From Maylandia zebra (Eukaryota; Chordata; Actinopteri; Cichliformes; Cichlidae): 64,000 nt of DNA. The DNA lies in contig NC_135167.1 of NCBI RefSeq assembly GCF_041146795.1, positions 34,547,954 through 34,611,953 of the forward strand. Direction: 5' to 3'. The position numbers were made by a program, and so were the translations under genes. The notes under the pieces were generated by a model. The model searched no databases and was not told where the DNA came from. It saw only the letters and a program-made list of their open reading frames with translations. Below, piece by piece: positions 1 to 13,231 of the stretch (its first letter is position 1; each line of letters starts with the position of its first letter).

Positions 1-2064
1 GGACCAAAACTGAGCTGAAACAGTGAATTAACTTTATCCTGGAAATCAGAAGGTGAAAATAACACCAGTACAAATCAAATACGTTTAGTATTTGCATATA
101 GTTTAAGTGTCTCTAACAGTCAAAATTCACTTGGACTGTATATTCATCTTTAGGATTTAGGATAGGATTTGATATGTAATCCAATCAACTCACAACATCA
201 TGCAAAATGAAAGAAAACATGAATTTGTGCCCTTATTTTTAAACTCCTGAAACAAGTAAAAGTATAAACATGTACAAGTCACAGACTTGTCTCCTAATAA
301 TTCTACACAGCTCTTTTGAAATGATTTTAATTGTGAGATTAAACGTGAGACTAGCAGATAAAGTAGGACACAGAGTCAAAAATCACTGAGGCCGGTCACT
401 TTACCAGTCACTGCTGATAAACATATTTGTGCCATTTGTAGGCACAGTCCCATTTGATTAAACAAGGGGTATATAAATAGAAAATATATGAGGGTCAGGA
501 GATGACTAAACCATTAAGGGGAAATCCCAACTCTGACTCCATCCTCAAATGTCAGAGTTTGTGCCATTCCTGGGGTACACATTATTTCACGTCCTTTTTC
601 GACATTCATAAACAATGAAAAAGCTGATCTTTGTGGAATGAAGGCTCTTGTTCACTTTACCCACATTAATCGCATTTGATTTACTTTCACTGCGGTGACC
701 CTATCCATCACCGCTCAGAGTCCACTTTAGAATTTGTTGGTACCTTAATCTGGAAAACACACCGGCCCATTACCTTGATAATGTAAGTTGTTGTTAATTC
801 TGTTTTCCAGTTAAAATGTGTAAGGTAGCTGCAGTTAAAATGAACTTTAAAACAAAAAGAAACTCAAGAGGAGAGCTTCATCTGTAAAATCACATATTAT
901 CAGAATCACATATTATCAGAAGTAAAGCGAGCAAAATGGAAAGAAAACGTTTAGTTTAAAACGCTCTAAGCACACTGGGCATGTGTTTGCAGTCTTCTCT
1001 GCAGAGGTCTCCAGTCAAAAGCCTATCTTTAGCCTGCTGCGTGATTGTGGCAGAGCTCTGTAGGCCTTGTTTAGTCCCCTAGTGCAGAACTAATGTGCTT
1101 CAGATCAATAGTAGCTCAGAGGCAGGGCTGAGATGAAGTCTGCACTACAGCAACAGGAACACGGCCACTGTGCTCCCTCTCTCTCTCTTTTAACAGAGAC
1201 AAATGCAGGCTGGGCTTAATTTCAGACTTCTTCTGCTTGATCTGAGGTTTCTGACATTCCAAACTTTTAAATTAAAAGAAGAAAAAGTTCAGCATGACTG
1301 CATAAACATCCCTGGACTACTGGTGCACTTGATATTTTCACTCACCGTGTCCGCAATGATTTTCCTTTCTTCTTTTCAATTCTGCAATGCTGATTCATGT
1401 GCAGCATTCTTCAAGCTTTGGCCAGGACTAAACAGCCTTATCTGTGCCCGCCTCGTGCCTTGTGTACGGCATGTCAGAGACGATTGTTTTCAGAGGACAT
1501 CACAAGCAGATGGACAGATACTGCCACGTGCCGACTCCTTGTCAATTCTCGGAGCGGCAGCGTATTCGTTCGCTCTGTGTTATCAGGCGGGAGATTGATT
1601 TCTGTGTCCATCTTGTTTGCCCTTCCCTTTTGTGTTTCAGAGCTCAATTTAGAGAGGCCTATGATGTATTGACGCACGTACTGTGAATTACTCTGCTAAA
1701 AGATGCAAGCGCACAAAACATCTCGCCGAAACGGATAGGTCCTGTCCTTCCATTTCTGATGGCTGGTTGTTGCCGTTCAGGGCACGTCCTCATTGTGAGG
1801 CAGCGTGTGATGTCTCGCAGAGATGAGGCTAATGTTTGGCAGCCAAACGTCTGACTGCGGCAGCACTAACCAGATCAGGCTGCTCTAAAATAGGATGTCA
1901 ATGGTGACTAATATGAAGAAACTATTTGCCTCGTGGCGACGCTTTTTTTCTCTCTCTCTTTCTCAGTTTCGCTCTGTTCGCCTTGCAAACACATTCATCA
2001 CCGAGCAACACAATAAGCGAAGAAACACCATCACTCTCTACTCACTCTATGAAACCCACCATCC

Positions 2065-2068
<4 letters not shown>
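1..2068. other. gene-free stretch, left edge
   Basis: No reading frame here looks like a protein: the longest have no recognisable domain and no exon-like splice borders. The sequence is AT-rich and mostly unique, and I see no transposon ends or RNA gene. It is best read as distal intergenic DNA upstream of islr2, where regulatory elements could lie. Confidence 0.5.

Positions 2069-2155
<87 letters not shown>
2069..2155. repeat. (AC)n microsatellite
   Basis: An uninterrupted AC dinucleotide tract of 87 bases. It creates long spurious His-Thr or Cys-Val reading frames on the two strands, which are not genes. Pure tracts this long are usually length-polymorphic. Confidence 0.98.
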
Positions 2156-2156
<1 letters not shown>

Positions 2157-4101
2157 TTGTCCTCTCTTTATCCACTCTCCCTCCATAAACCTGGGCCTTT
2201 ACTTCATTACCTCGACAGGCCGTTTGTAGTCCTGAATGCTGCACATCTAATTAAGAAACTTGCTTAATTAAAAAAGAGGCAATAAGCCCTTAATGGTGAC
2301 TAAAAATAATGATTATGTCAGTGAGGGAACCAATAATGACTAAATGAAATACTAATGCGGTGGAAGGCGTCTGTGTAAACATGGCTAGTTCTCCATACAT
2401 CCAACCACTGTCCTCCTCCACCACAGACGGGTCCTCCAGAATTCTTCAGCCCGCTGCCGTCGTTGTTTGGTCAGGAGGAAAAATGAGACAGTTAGTGACT
2501 GTAATAGATGTGGCTGTAAAAGCTGGCATGGCTGTATTAGCTCTGCTCTCTCTGCCATCAAGAGCGGAGCCGAATATCTCAGCCACTAAAGGCCTTGAGG
2601 AGAGGAGGCACATGCCCAGCATACAGAGGAGCATCCAGCTAAATGCCAGCGGGCCGCAGTCATTTATCTCACCATAATGTTTTGTGACTATTATTATGCC
2701 CATTCATACACTGTGATGTACAGAGTGGAGAGTTCAGTGGTGTCAAATGGGTCTAATATTGCCAGTTGTTGGGTTTTTTTTCATGTTAATTGTCAAGCAT
2801 TTGACCCTGCACCCCTGAATCTGGGGGAGGGGGGGGACCCAGACATTAAAATCTAGTGAAAATAGCTTGCATGTTTAATGACTGTGTTTGTGGAGATCAC
2901 AGTCATCTGATTTTGTAAAACTCTGAAAGGATATGATCATCTGCACATTTGCTATTGCAAACTGAAATAAGACCAACTGCAAGATAACATATATTGCTCC
3001 GCGACATATGCTATGCTATATGCACAGACTAATTACAATTGAGAAAAATCAGTCATCAAGTCAAATCAAGCCTATCACTATGAATCAACCCATGATTGAT
3101 TTATAGTTTGATGACAAAAATATTTGATAATGTACTTAAAGTGGTGATGGCATCAAATCAGATAAAAGGTAACAGGTTTAGATAACTGGAGCACTGCAAC
3201 TGACACAGCTGATTGGTTGGTCCACGCACTGCTCAGCTGATCAGGGACATGTTAAAATGGGTGATGATCAAGAAGGGTGGTGACATGGTGAGGATAAGGA
3301 AAACTAAGATTAACTCGTATATACACTTTCTAAACACTAGGTGATGAACTCCATTTTTCAGCTTCAGTTTCAAAGTCCTGCTTAATTTCGTTCAGCTGAG
3401 TTTTACTCTTGCATGAACTTATGCCCATTCTGATATTTGGTCCTTGAAGGTCTTTGATTTAATTTCGAGTTAGTTATCTTATCTTATCTTATATCTTAAC
3501 ATTTCAAGTGAATAAGTCAAGTTTTGAGAAAATAATTCAAAGTTTGGATTACTTGAAATTTTACAAATTTGAGTAAGTTGAAATTACAAGTTAGTTTTAG
3601 GATTCAGACAGGTCTGTGAAGGACTGCACTTCCTTGTTACCCAGAAGAAAATTCAGCAGATGCATGCACGCTCAAAATCAGGTAGTGACAGCATCAGTGA
3701 GCTACCCATGTATAGCACACTGGCACCAGTGAATGATAACTGAATAAAAGGTATAGAATCAGTGTGTTCATGGTAAACTGTTGGACAGCTGATGCCTTCA
3801 GCTTCTGGATAACAAAGAAACTCCGGACCTTCACAGAGCTTCCTGACTGGCAGACCTAACTCGAAATTTTGAAATATTTTACTTGAAATTTCAACTTATG
3901 GATAATAATTTGTTTTTCATTGCTAGAAAAAAGCTTACATACCTTGAAGTCTGTGCTGCTCACTAAGACTGTGTGGGCTCAGGGTCATTCCACTGTGAAA
4001 TCGTCAAGTGCATCTGGGAAAGTGGTTGCCCTTTATGAACATTTTTTACTTTTTATGTCAGCTGTATCAAAATTAAATATCCGACCTCAATTTGTCAAGA
4101 T

Positions 4102-4102
<1 letters not shown>
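2156..4102. other. gene-free stretch with AT-rich homeodomain-like motifs
   Basis: No gene is visible. The 2230-2400 segment carries TAATTA-type cores (2248-2254 and 2264-2271), the kind of site bound by homeodomain proteins, and could be a conserved noncoding element. At about 2821-2837 there is a short G-run, and at about 3476-3496 a short TTATC repeat. Confidence 0.35.

Positions 4103-4192
<90 letters not shown>
4103..4192. repeat. (AC)n microsatellite
   Basis: An uninterrupted AC dinucleotide tract of 90 bases, similar to the one at 2069. No coding meaning. Confidence 0.98.
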
Positions 4193-4194
<2 letters not shown>

Positions 4195-5963
4195 TTCAGC
4201 AAACTCACCATTTAAAATCTCAAATATGCATTAACTTTGAATTCATTGCTACTGATGGCAGATGTGCTTACTGTAAGACATCATGCTGCAAAAGCCACAT
4301 GTCTCCGTGATTTGAAATAATTTACAGAGGTTTAGGTGTGGGGACTTGATTTGGCGTGTTTTAATTTAGCCAGTTATACTTAACACAAAAAGGTGGGAAA
4401 GCCGCAGTTCATCTTTTCAACATTGTGAGTTATTTGTTAAATTCTCCCTTTAGCGAGAGCCATTATAACTTGGAATGCCATAAGTTCTGCTGTGCGCAAG
4501 GTGTGATAAAAAATATCGGCTTGGAAATGCATGTAAATACCTTCATGAATGCTAATAGCACATTTACAATACAAAGCAGTGCGCTCAAGAAGGTGAAGGA
4601 GCTCGAGCATCGTGCATTTGCTATATAACAGATGGTTACATCAGGCTGTAAATTTCCTCACACAAGGCCAGCGACTCTACCGTGATGTGACCCAGTCTGT
4701 GAGGAGAATGGGGAGAGGCGAAATGGAGGAGGGTGAAGTCAAGGATGAGTGTGCTCCACGCTCAGTTTCGGCCAGGCTGTAATTGGTGGGCTAGAGTTCT
4801 ACAGCTTTGTTGCTGTAGCGAAGCAATAATCAGTGCCTTTCTATCAGCATGAGAACGACTGTCTGAGGCCTGAGAGGAGAAAGTATGAAGAGCAGTGGTC
4901 AGGGATAGTGCTCAGTGTGAAATGGCGGCAGAGGTCATGGGCTTTCATGCATGACAAACAGGCCACAGTTGCTTCCTTTTAAACCCAGACCTTGAACTTA
5001 GCGATGAAAGTAAGTGCAGTCTTCCACATCATAATTATGGACATGAAAGAAGGGAAAAAAACCAAAACAAAAGAATTCACCTTGTTATTTCCTGCAAAAA
5101 GAACACACCCTTCAGTCCCTCAACGTGCTGTTTCTTATTTCATCCAAACGCATCTCAGCTCTGCAGCACTTTATTATGTTTCGCTGTTTCTAAGTTGATT
5201 CAATGAACTAAAATGAGATGAGACACATTCATTCCCGCAGGACAAGACAAAACCTCTCCAGAAGAGAATCACTGATTGAAGCTTAAACAGAAAAAATAAA
5301 AATAAAAGCCCTCATGCATCAAGGTTGCGTTTTCCTGCTCAGGTAAATGACTCGTCATTCGTTAAACTGATCAGATTGTGTTTCTGTGCAGAGCCCTGGC
5401 ATTATTTATTTAAAAAACTGAAGAAGAGTTTTACTTGAATCTTCTCCAGACATGACTTTAAAGTCACTTTTCTGTAAAAGTCTAATCACAAATTTAAAAA
5501 ATGCACCAGGCTGACCCAAGTTCCCATAACTCTTTCAGGAAAAGATAATTCTGAGTTTCTGTAATATCCATGGTAAGATGTGTATAGGACTCAATGTATA
5601 GGTAGCCAAAATAGGTCACCCCCACATGCAGCAGGGCAGATAAAATACATCTGCTTCAGTATTGTATGAGTCAGCCCAAGTACACTGAAACCATGTCCAA
5701 GTGCTGACACTGAGTCCTGTCTCTATTTTATCATCAGACATGGCCTATAGTTTCAGTGTGACCACATTCACCAAGTGTCAGTCAAGCCGGTCCAAATTGA
5801 CACCCCCCCAAATCTCTCAATTTTTTAATGGGCAAATATGTTTGCCCCTCAGGCTTTTCCAAGTCTTCACACATCCCCTCACGTCATTTCCATAGATTCA
5901 GCAGGCTCCATCATGGCACTTGTTGACATTTTACAGTCCTTATATTGATGTCATCATCAGTAT
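4193..5963. other. gene-free stretch
   Basis: Unique AT-rich sequence. I see no exon with splice borders, no RNA gene and no transposon termini. Confidence 0.4.
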
Positions 5964-6040
5964 TGGCTGTTGTCTCAACAGTATTGAGACAACAGCCATT
6001 GTCTCAATACTGTTTTACTTGTATTGAGACAATGGCTGTT
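5964..6040. repeat. overlapping inverted repeats with alternative hairpins
   Basis: Three mutually exclusive stems can form: 5964-5978 with 5984-5998 (15 nt, 5-nt loop), 5979-5992 with 5999-6012 (14 nt), and 5991-6010 with 6021-6040 (20 nt, 10-nt loop). All are perfect matches built from the same short unit, GTATTGAGACAA, in both orientations. Confidence 0.9.
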
Positions 6041-7784
6041 ATTTTCTCACTGATCAATTCAAAAACTTGCTGGAAACGCACAGGAGGAATCAGGTCTGTC
6101 TAGTACAAAGACAAAGCTTGAGGGGCAAACAGTTTGCCTCCAAAAAGAAAAGAAAAGAAAAGACAAAGCTAATAACAACATTGGCCACTTATTTTGGTTA
6201 CAGATACTACAGTGTCACCATTCAGTTTTATTCCACAAAGCATTCACAGCATGCACAGAAAGCTTTGAGCTAAAAGCTAATGCCCGCATGCTAATGATTA
6301 GCTTGGTTTCATGCTTCCAAACACCAAGTTGGCAACCATTTAAGCATTTAGCTCCAGGTTTCAAAACTAGATTTTCCAAACTTGGTGGTGGATAAGTCGA
6401 TCTTTTATACCGTCTACGCTGGAATTTGTGTTTGTCGCTATGAAAATTCATTTTGCTCTAAATAAATTTGACATGGTGGTCTGCTGGGAGATTAATTGGA
6501 TATTACACATATCCCCAGATTTCAACACCAGTGTGGGGATCACAGAAGCGAGGAGGAAAATAATCTATGCCAAATGCGAATAAATCTAAGACACCCAAAA
6601 AATTCCTTACTATCTTGTCCTACTTTTTTGTTGTTGCTTGATTTGATACACACCTGATGAATAATTTTTATGCATTAGCCTGAGAGAACAGGAATCACTT
6701 TATTTCAAGATGTTTGGTAGAAGTAGTGAACTTCACAACCGCTGCCTCAATCAGTCATTACGGAACATTTATGTGTCTGAAAGACTAAGAGCCATTAGTT
6801 TGACAGATGAAGCCAGCCCTGTTATGTATTTGATGTCTAAAAGGGGCTTGGTCTGATTCACTGTTCATTTTTATTCTACACAGCACCGTGTACCCTGCCT
6901 TTACTAACGGCTGCCTCTATGATAAACAGAGCTTCACATGGCGCTCTTAGTGTTTGAGTGTCTGATGAGCGCATGGACAATGTAGCATTAATGGGTTTGT
7001 GAGTGCTGTTTTAATTTCCCATGTGGAGGCCAGGGGAGCCCGTCCTCCTGACCCTGGCGTGTGTCAGACAGCCCTTCCAGAGCTCAGTGGAGAAAAACGG
7101 CCTTATTAGCCCAGTTCATTAAAATCATTAATAGTCATGAAATGAGAGGCACCAGAGTCCAAAAGGCTTAATGCTCCATCCATATTAATTAGACACCCAC
7201 AAATCTGAAGTGAGGGAAACTGGCCTTGCTGCAGCTCCTGGCGCAAACACACACACACGGGCACACACGCACACACACACACATGCATGCACACTCAAGC
7301 AACCTGTCTAGTGTGGCGTATCCCCCTCACACCCCTCACACTCCCCTCCTCCGACTGTCAGTGCCGCTACCCTCCTGTTACTACTCCCGATTAAATTCTG
7401 TTTTAATTAAAACTGATCACATTAAGAAACTGATGTGGTTAATTAACTGGACTCTAGTGGAAGTGCCTTCCCCTACATCTGACGGCTGTATTGTAGAACA
7501 CTTCCTGCTGAGGGAAAGGGTGCTACATATAATACCAGGGCCACAGTCCACCACTGCCGCACTCGCTCTCTTCTCCAACATGATGCTTATTTGTCTTCGG
7601 TTCATGGAAACACTCATCAGTCCTCACAATGCATGCAGACGTTTTCAGTCTCAGTTTAAGGTAAATAAAGAGTGCACAACCAAACATCTTTGCTTTGATC
7701 AGGAGGAAACTGCTCTTTAGTAACATCTACTGGCAGCTGTAGAAAACCAAATTAATAAAATGCATGTCCACCTGAATAAACCTG
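6041..7784. other. gene-free stretch with a possible conserved noncoding element
   Basis: No protein gene. The 7000-7720 part is more GC-balanced and has clustered ATTAATT/TTAATTAA cores near 7122-7190 and 7401-7445, flanking a degenerate CA-rich tract (7249-7283). That composition resembles developmental enhancers near neural genes, but conservation cannot be tested here. Confidence 0.3.
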
Positions 7785-7792
7785 TTTTTTTT

Positions 7793-7823
<31 letters not shown>

Positions 7824-7826
7824 GGG
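7785..7826. repeat. T18-G24 double homopolymer
   Basis: A run of 18 T (7785-7802) is directly followed by 24 G (7803-7826). Such a run is prone to sequencing and assembly length error, so the exact lengths are uncertain. A second, smaller T-then-G run lies at 25871-25892. Confidence 0.95.
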
Positions 7827-8490
7827 TTGTAGAATTTTGCATTCATTCTGTATTTTTATTCTGTATCTCAATCATGCTACTATTTACTATACAGGTCCAT
7901 TTTTAATCTAACCATCTAACATGAACAAAGTTTTTATTTTAAATGTTTTTGAGGATTCCAGACAAGCATAATGCGTAAAACCAGTGGAGAGTGTACAGGA
8001 TGCCAAAATTAAATGTGCCAAAGTGTTGTTTATGGAGTGTGAGAAACATTGAGGTTACCCAGCAAATACACTAAGCCCATATAGAATTCTGTTAACTTGG
8101 AAAAGTGGACCTGTCTCTGTAAACATCCTGTTTTAGTCTGAATTCTTTGGAGGTTACAGAGATCGACTTTACTAGATTAAACTTCAGTGGCATATTATGG
8201 TTACATAAAAAACTGGCATATGCACCGACCCCTGTACAATGTGAAGAAAATAATGTTAGATTATTTAAAAGCTGTTTTAAAAGTGAGAACAAACTTTTCT
8301 GCAGGTTTTCCAATCTTTATGATCACCACTGTCCTTTCCCTCGTCGTGCCTTTTCCCTTCCTTTCCTTGTCTTCCTCCCTGCCTTCTTTGCCAGCCTCCG
8401 ACCACACGGCGCTGTTGCTAGCAGTTAGAAGTTATGGTTTGTGGCTTGTGAGCTGACAGCGCTACAGCAGAGGGCGAGATAAGGTTGCGA

Positions 8491-8508
8491 CCTCTCTGGC
8501 CAGAGAGG
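8491..8508. repeat. 18-bp perfect palindrome
   Basis: CCTCTCTGGCCAGAGAGG reads the same on both strands with no spacer. It could be a dimeric protein site or chance; nothing nearby decides. Confidence 0.85.
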
Positions 8509-8701
8509 ATGAGATGAATGCATTTGCTCCCTCTGTGATGGGAAGCCGGGATGAGGCAAAGAGGGAGAGGAGGTGTGGAGTGTGCCGTCCCTGGGTGCCT
8601 GGCCCCCCAAATATATCTGCTCTATCTGAAGCAAGACGGCACAAAGGCGGGCGGATGTGGGGGATGGGTATATGCGTGTTCATGGGTGTGTGTGTGGAAG
8701 T

Positions 8702-8734
8702 GGGGGTGGGGAGGTGGGGTGGGGTGGGGGGGGG
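8702..8734 (+). other. G-quadruplex-capable tract
   Basis: Five G-runs of four or more bases are separated by loops of one to four bases, which satisfies the usual G4 pattern. It follows a GT-rich stretch and precedes an AT tract (ATAAATATATATATG). Whether it folds in vivo is unknown. Confidence 0.75.
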
Positions 8735-8859
8735 ATAAATATATATATGAGTGTGTATCGTCTCTCCTTTTCCCCCAAGGCCTGATATTGGATGATGTCC
8801 CAAAATCAAGGCCTCCTGGCCACGAGGCCACTATTCATCACCCTGAATAGATTTGTGAA

Positions 8860-11800
8860 TGCGTGTGTGTGTGTTTTCTACATGCACAGCGCACTGTATA
8901 GTATAATATTTTACTGCGTTTTTTTCTACCTGCAGTACATTAGCACGCCATAAAAAAGGTGAATTAAAATAGCTTCTTATCTGATTTTGTAGATCTAAAA
9001 TGTGTCTGTGAAAATATTAAATATAGATATGCAAAACTGTTGCACTATCCCTCTCTGGCACTGTTACTTTAACTTTGTTGTTAAATTATTGCAGACTGTA
9101 CTATTTTTACTCTGTATCTGGCTATTTAACAACAATTTGTGGGATCGATAAAGTTTCTGTGACCTTACCTGGAAGTTAACTTAATTTAGAAATGAGGTGG
9201 TCAGTTAGTATATATTATATATATTGGCTTTCAATTCTGACTAAAGTTCTGTCTAAACCAATAGAGATAAATTGAAAAGAGACATTTTACTACAACACTC
9301 CATTGCTTTTTCTGTTTTATGTATAAAACCAGATGTTAAACCCAAATGACTTACTGTCCACATAATTTGGGAGCTGTGGCTACGAAGTAAAGTAGATCTT
9401 TCACCTGACTTTGGTCCTGACTGCTCAGAGAATCTGTGGAAGAAATTGAGTGCCGCGTCTTGCTGCATCCGTCATTGTGTATGTTATAGAATAAGATACC
9501 GCTTCACATTAGGCTGGCCCCAAAACGTGGGGTTTAAAAATCTCTGTAAAAGGCATTTTAGAAGTAACACCAAAGTTTTTGGTTATTTGGCCACACACTG
9601 ATCTTTTTTATTTATTGTTAATTTTATTTATTTGTCTGTTTTACTGTTTTAATATTATTTGTTATTTTTTTATGGTTTTTATTATTTATGTTTCCTGTTT
9701 TTCCTGACAAACTGAAAAAGTAATATGTGGTGTTTCCTAGAAAAAAAGGAGACTTCTTACATCAACTGTTCACAACAGTAAAAATACTTTAAGGAAAGAG
9801 GCATTGTTACTTTGTCTTTCATGGCTTTGAGCAAAGCAAGGTCAGTGGGCTACCTTGTAGACAAGAGCACCAGAAGTAAGGAGGCAGAGTGGTCACTGTT
9901 GATGACCGAACGGGTATAAATGAAAAACCCACAGAGTTATTTTATTTAGTTTTGTAGGAGATCAATATGTATATTCATCTCCTGGAAAACAGAAGGAGGA
10001 CCCACCTGTGTCACCTGTGTGTCAGTGGACCAGCTATGTGGATTTACACACATTCACAAATAATAAGGGTCCTTATTCCTCTAATTAGTAGTGCATTAGT
10101 GCACTTTCAGCTCCTTGCATGGCATTCCACATCACACAGGTTTGTCCACACTATGAGATTAGCTATGTCCAGAGCAGTTTAGTGGAGTTTAAGTTTAAAA
10201 GCCTATCTAAAAATTAGATAAAGCATATTAGGTCCTTACAAATTGCTAGTTGCAATTGCTAATGACTTTTATATCAGATAGAATGAAGATGAATAAACAG
10301 CTGCCTGCAACAGAAAACAAAGTACATCCACATTTCTAAAACACAGTAGGGAAACGTTAAGTTGTGTAAAGGGTAATCAATTTGTATTAAATGGCTGAAA
10401 CATGCAAACACACTGGTGCAGCCCTTCCTGCATGTCTTTGCTCAAATGTGCTTGTGTCTCTCTTTTGGTTGTGTGTGTGTCTACCAAGGGCATCATTTAT
10501 CCACCAGCCCAGAGGCAAAAACAACCTGCTGCCAGTATTGATGGTTCCTCCTGCAGCACCTGTGTGGATTGGGTTCAGAGGTCACCAGTCACAGGCAATC
10601 AGGAGTAAATGGAGCCTGTGTAACACTAGACAAACGGCTAAGAGCTTTAGAACAAAGCCAAGGCTGCGTCCCGAGTGTGCTGCTGTGTATGTGTGTGTTT
10701 GTGTGTGTTACTGCAACGCTCCCTTATTTCACCCAACCTTAGCCACTGTAACAGGATTAATTCGTGTTTATTTTTAAGCGTCTGACCTTCCTGATGATCC
10801 GTTTATCCTTATTTGTCCTCAAGACTGCAAACCTCACCAAAAACGCGCATCTTTTTTTCTTTTTTTTTCTTTTTAACTCAGTAAAAATGACCGCCAGGTG
10901 AGCCGTGGCAGGCCTGAACACATTTCCAATCCCTTTATGCCAGTAGTAAGCTTTAACACAGTCAGCTGATACAGCCAGCATCTTCCCCCTGTTCATCCGC
11001 AGGCTAATCCAATGCTGTTTTATTGTCTTATTAACTCTCTGGGCCTGAACGCCAAGGCTCGTAACAGCTTGTGGGAAGCGTTGTGAAGCCAAGACGCCAA
11101 ACGCATCTCCGAGTTGGCTGATGGGGGCTCAGTTGAGGAGGAAGACACATATCAAAGAAGGTTTTAAATGCACTGATCTGCCTTGCCTTAACTCACTCTT
11201 ACATCATCATAAAACATCATCCAATTTACCAGCACTGTCAAAGAGGAACCATAACATATTTGCATAATGCAGAGTCTTCACTATGTTAATCCTCCCTCAA
11301 CTCAGCCATGTAAAGAGGACTCTTTTGTGTTTAGGCTCATTCTCTCTTACTCTGTCTAGAGTGTGTGCATGAGTGCATTGCACTGTACTTGCGTGTCGAT
11401 GAATGTGAAAGATTATGGAGGTAAATGAGGCTTTCTACAGCCCCTCCAAGCTCTCCATACAGCGGTGTGATAGTCAGTGATACCGCAGGGCATCACAGGA
11501 GGAGCAATAGAAACGCATTACTGCTGAAATCACATTGCTCTCCTCCACTGAGGGGTGTAAGTTACTGGGGAAATGGATGAAGCTCGCAGGAGGAGGCGAG
11601 GGCGATGAAGGTGGGGGAGAGGTGCGGCCTCTCCACAATTTGCACTGACACGTATGATCTCTTTTTAATTTCCCTGGCAGTGTGAAATATGGATGATGAC
11701 TTGATTAGATTGTGTCTCGGCTGGATTCAGATGCAAAGCAGCGCGTGTACTGACTGACTGGCTGCACACCCACCTCTGGTGCATTTGGAAATTCAAGTGT

Positions 11801-12458
11801 GTTAACGGGAGAAATGCTCCTTCAGACCCTATGACACAGTTTTGTAGCATCGATTTGTGGCTTTCAGTGAAGTGCAGGAGTGATTATTATCACTTTTAGC
11901 AATGCTGGCAGCTGGATTCATCTTCCTGTAACAACATCATGAAGTAGATATTTTTTACTTTTAGTGGAAGAAGTAAAAAAATTTAAATGGTAAATGGGGT
12001 TTTACAAAGCACTTTACCATTCCACATTTAAACACACACATAGGAGGAGGTGGCCATAAACTACCAAACCCTGCATAAGTAAGAAAACAACATTACCTTC
12101 ATGAATTGGTACAAAATACTGAAAAGATGCTCAAAAATGAGTACACCAGCAGCTTGTAGAACAACAATAACTTGAAGTCCTAATTTTCTATGTGTATGTA
12201 AGACTCTGAGAATGATGTGGAGGCCCACTCTTCTTTCCAAAGTGACCTCAGTTTAATTGGGTTTGTGCGCATTCATGTAGACACAACTCTCTTAAAGTCC
12301 TTCCGCTGGATTTCAGTCGGGTGGGTCATTGCAACACCGTAATTCTTTTGTTGTAGTTGCTGGCGTGCTTGGGGTCATTGTCCTCTCGTACAAGGACCAC
12401 GATGCAGCCAAGCTTTAGTTGTACATCAGATGGACTCACATTTGACTCTAGTTGGCAC
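8860..12458. other. gene-free stretch, partly old repeat
   Basis: No gene is visible. Around 12000-12458 the sequence reads like an ancient dispersed fish repeat whose other part resumes after the hAT-like insertion, at about 13240-13370. I could not name that family. The segments at 10400-11100 and 11400-11850 are unique and GC-balanced, without splice-bordered frames. Confidence 0.35.
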
Positions 12459-13231
12459 CAGTGTTGGTCAAGTTACTTGAAAAAAGCAATCAGTAACTAA
12501 TTACTGATTACTTCCCCAAAAAAGTAATACCGTTACTTTACTGATTACTTATTTTCAAAAGTAATTAATTACTTAGTTACTTAGTTACTTTTTAAAAACA
12601 CGATTTACAACCTGAAGAGGTGATAAAGCATAGATCTTTCAGCCCAATTCGACTTTTTCTACATAATCCATCATACAAAATGTAATCAAATGGAGAGGTC
12701 CCTTTTCGGTAGGCGGAGGTTTACCCTGGTGCAGGTGTGCCACGGTCAGTTGAAGAATCCGCGAGTTTCTCTGTGAGTTTCCCATTACGTCATTGCGCAC
12801 TCGGTGCTTGCTTGGAAGTTTAGGGGTTTTTTTCGCTGTAAAAAGAAGTTTTCTTCCCATGCACGATGGACACTAATGTTTTTGTCACTTTTTATGGAAT
12901 CAAACTCAAAGTAAGGTCAGTACTTCCACGCTTTAAACGCTGCACGCTCATACTCTCTCCCACAATCGATATGTGATCCATTGTTGATCTGCACACAGCT
13001 GTTGTCACTAACGACGCACTCGCTTACGTCACTGTCGTGAGACATTCTCGCAAAAAATCACGGTTTTAGTAACGCAGTAACGCAGCGTTCCTACGGGAAA
13101 GTAACGGTAATCTAATTACCGTTTTTGCAATAGTAATCCCTTACTTTACTCGTTACTTGAAAAAAGTAATCAGATTACAGTAACGCGTTACAAGTAACGC
13201 GTTACAAGTAACGCGTTACTGCCCATCTCTG
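12459..13231. mobile_element. non-autonomous hAT-like DNA transposon
   Basis: The element starts CAGTGTTGGTCA and ends so that its reverse complement reads CAGAGATGGGCA, giving imperfect terminal inverted repeats. It is flanked by an exact 8-bp duplication, GTTGGCAC, at 12451-12458 and 13232-13239; that length is characteristic of hAT transposition. It encodes no transposase. Both ends are packed with GTTACTT and TAACGCGTTAC motifs, including a near-perfect triplication at 13182-13220. Confidence 0.88.

Noticed and set aside
1203-1598. 131-residue plus-strand frame at the left edge
   Set aside because: No domain or signal of coding, AT-rich codons and no splice borders; probably chance.
2047-2267. 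Long His-Thr or Cys-Val reading frames over the CA tracts
   Set aside because: They are translations of (CA)n microsatellites; the same occurs at 4103, 23445 and 38902. No family, no splice context.
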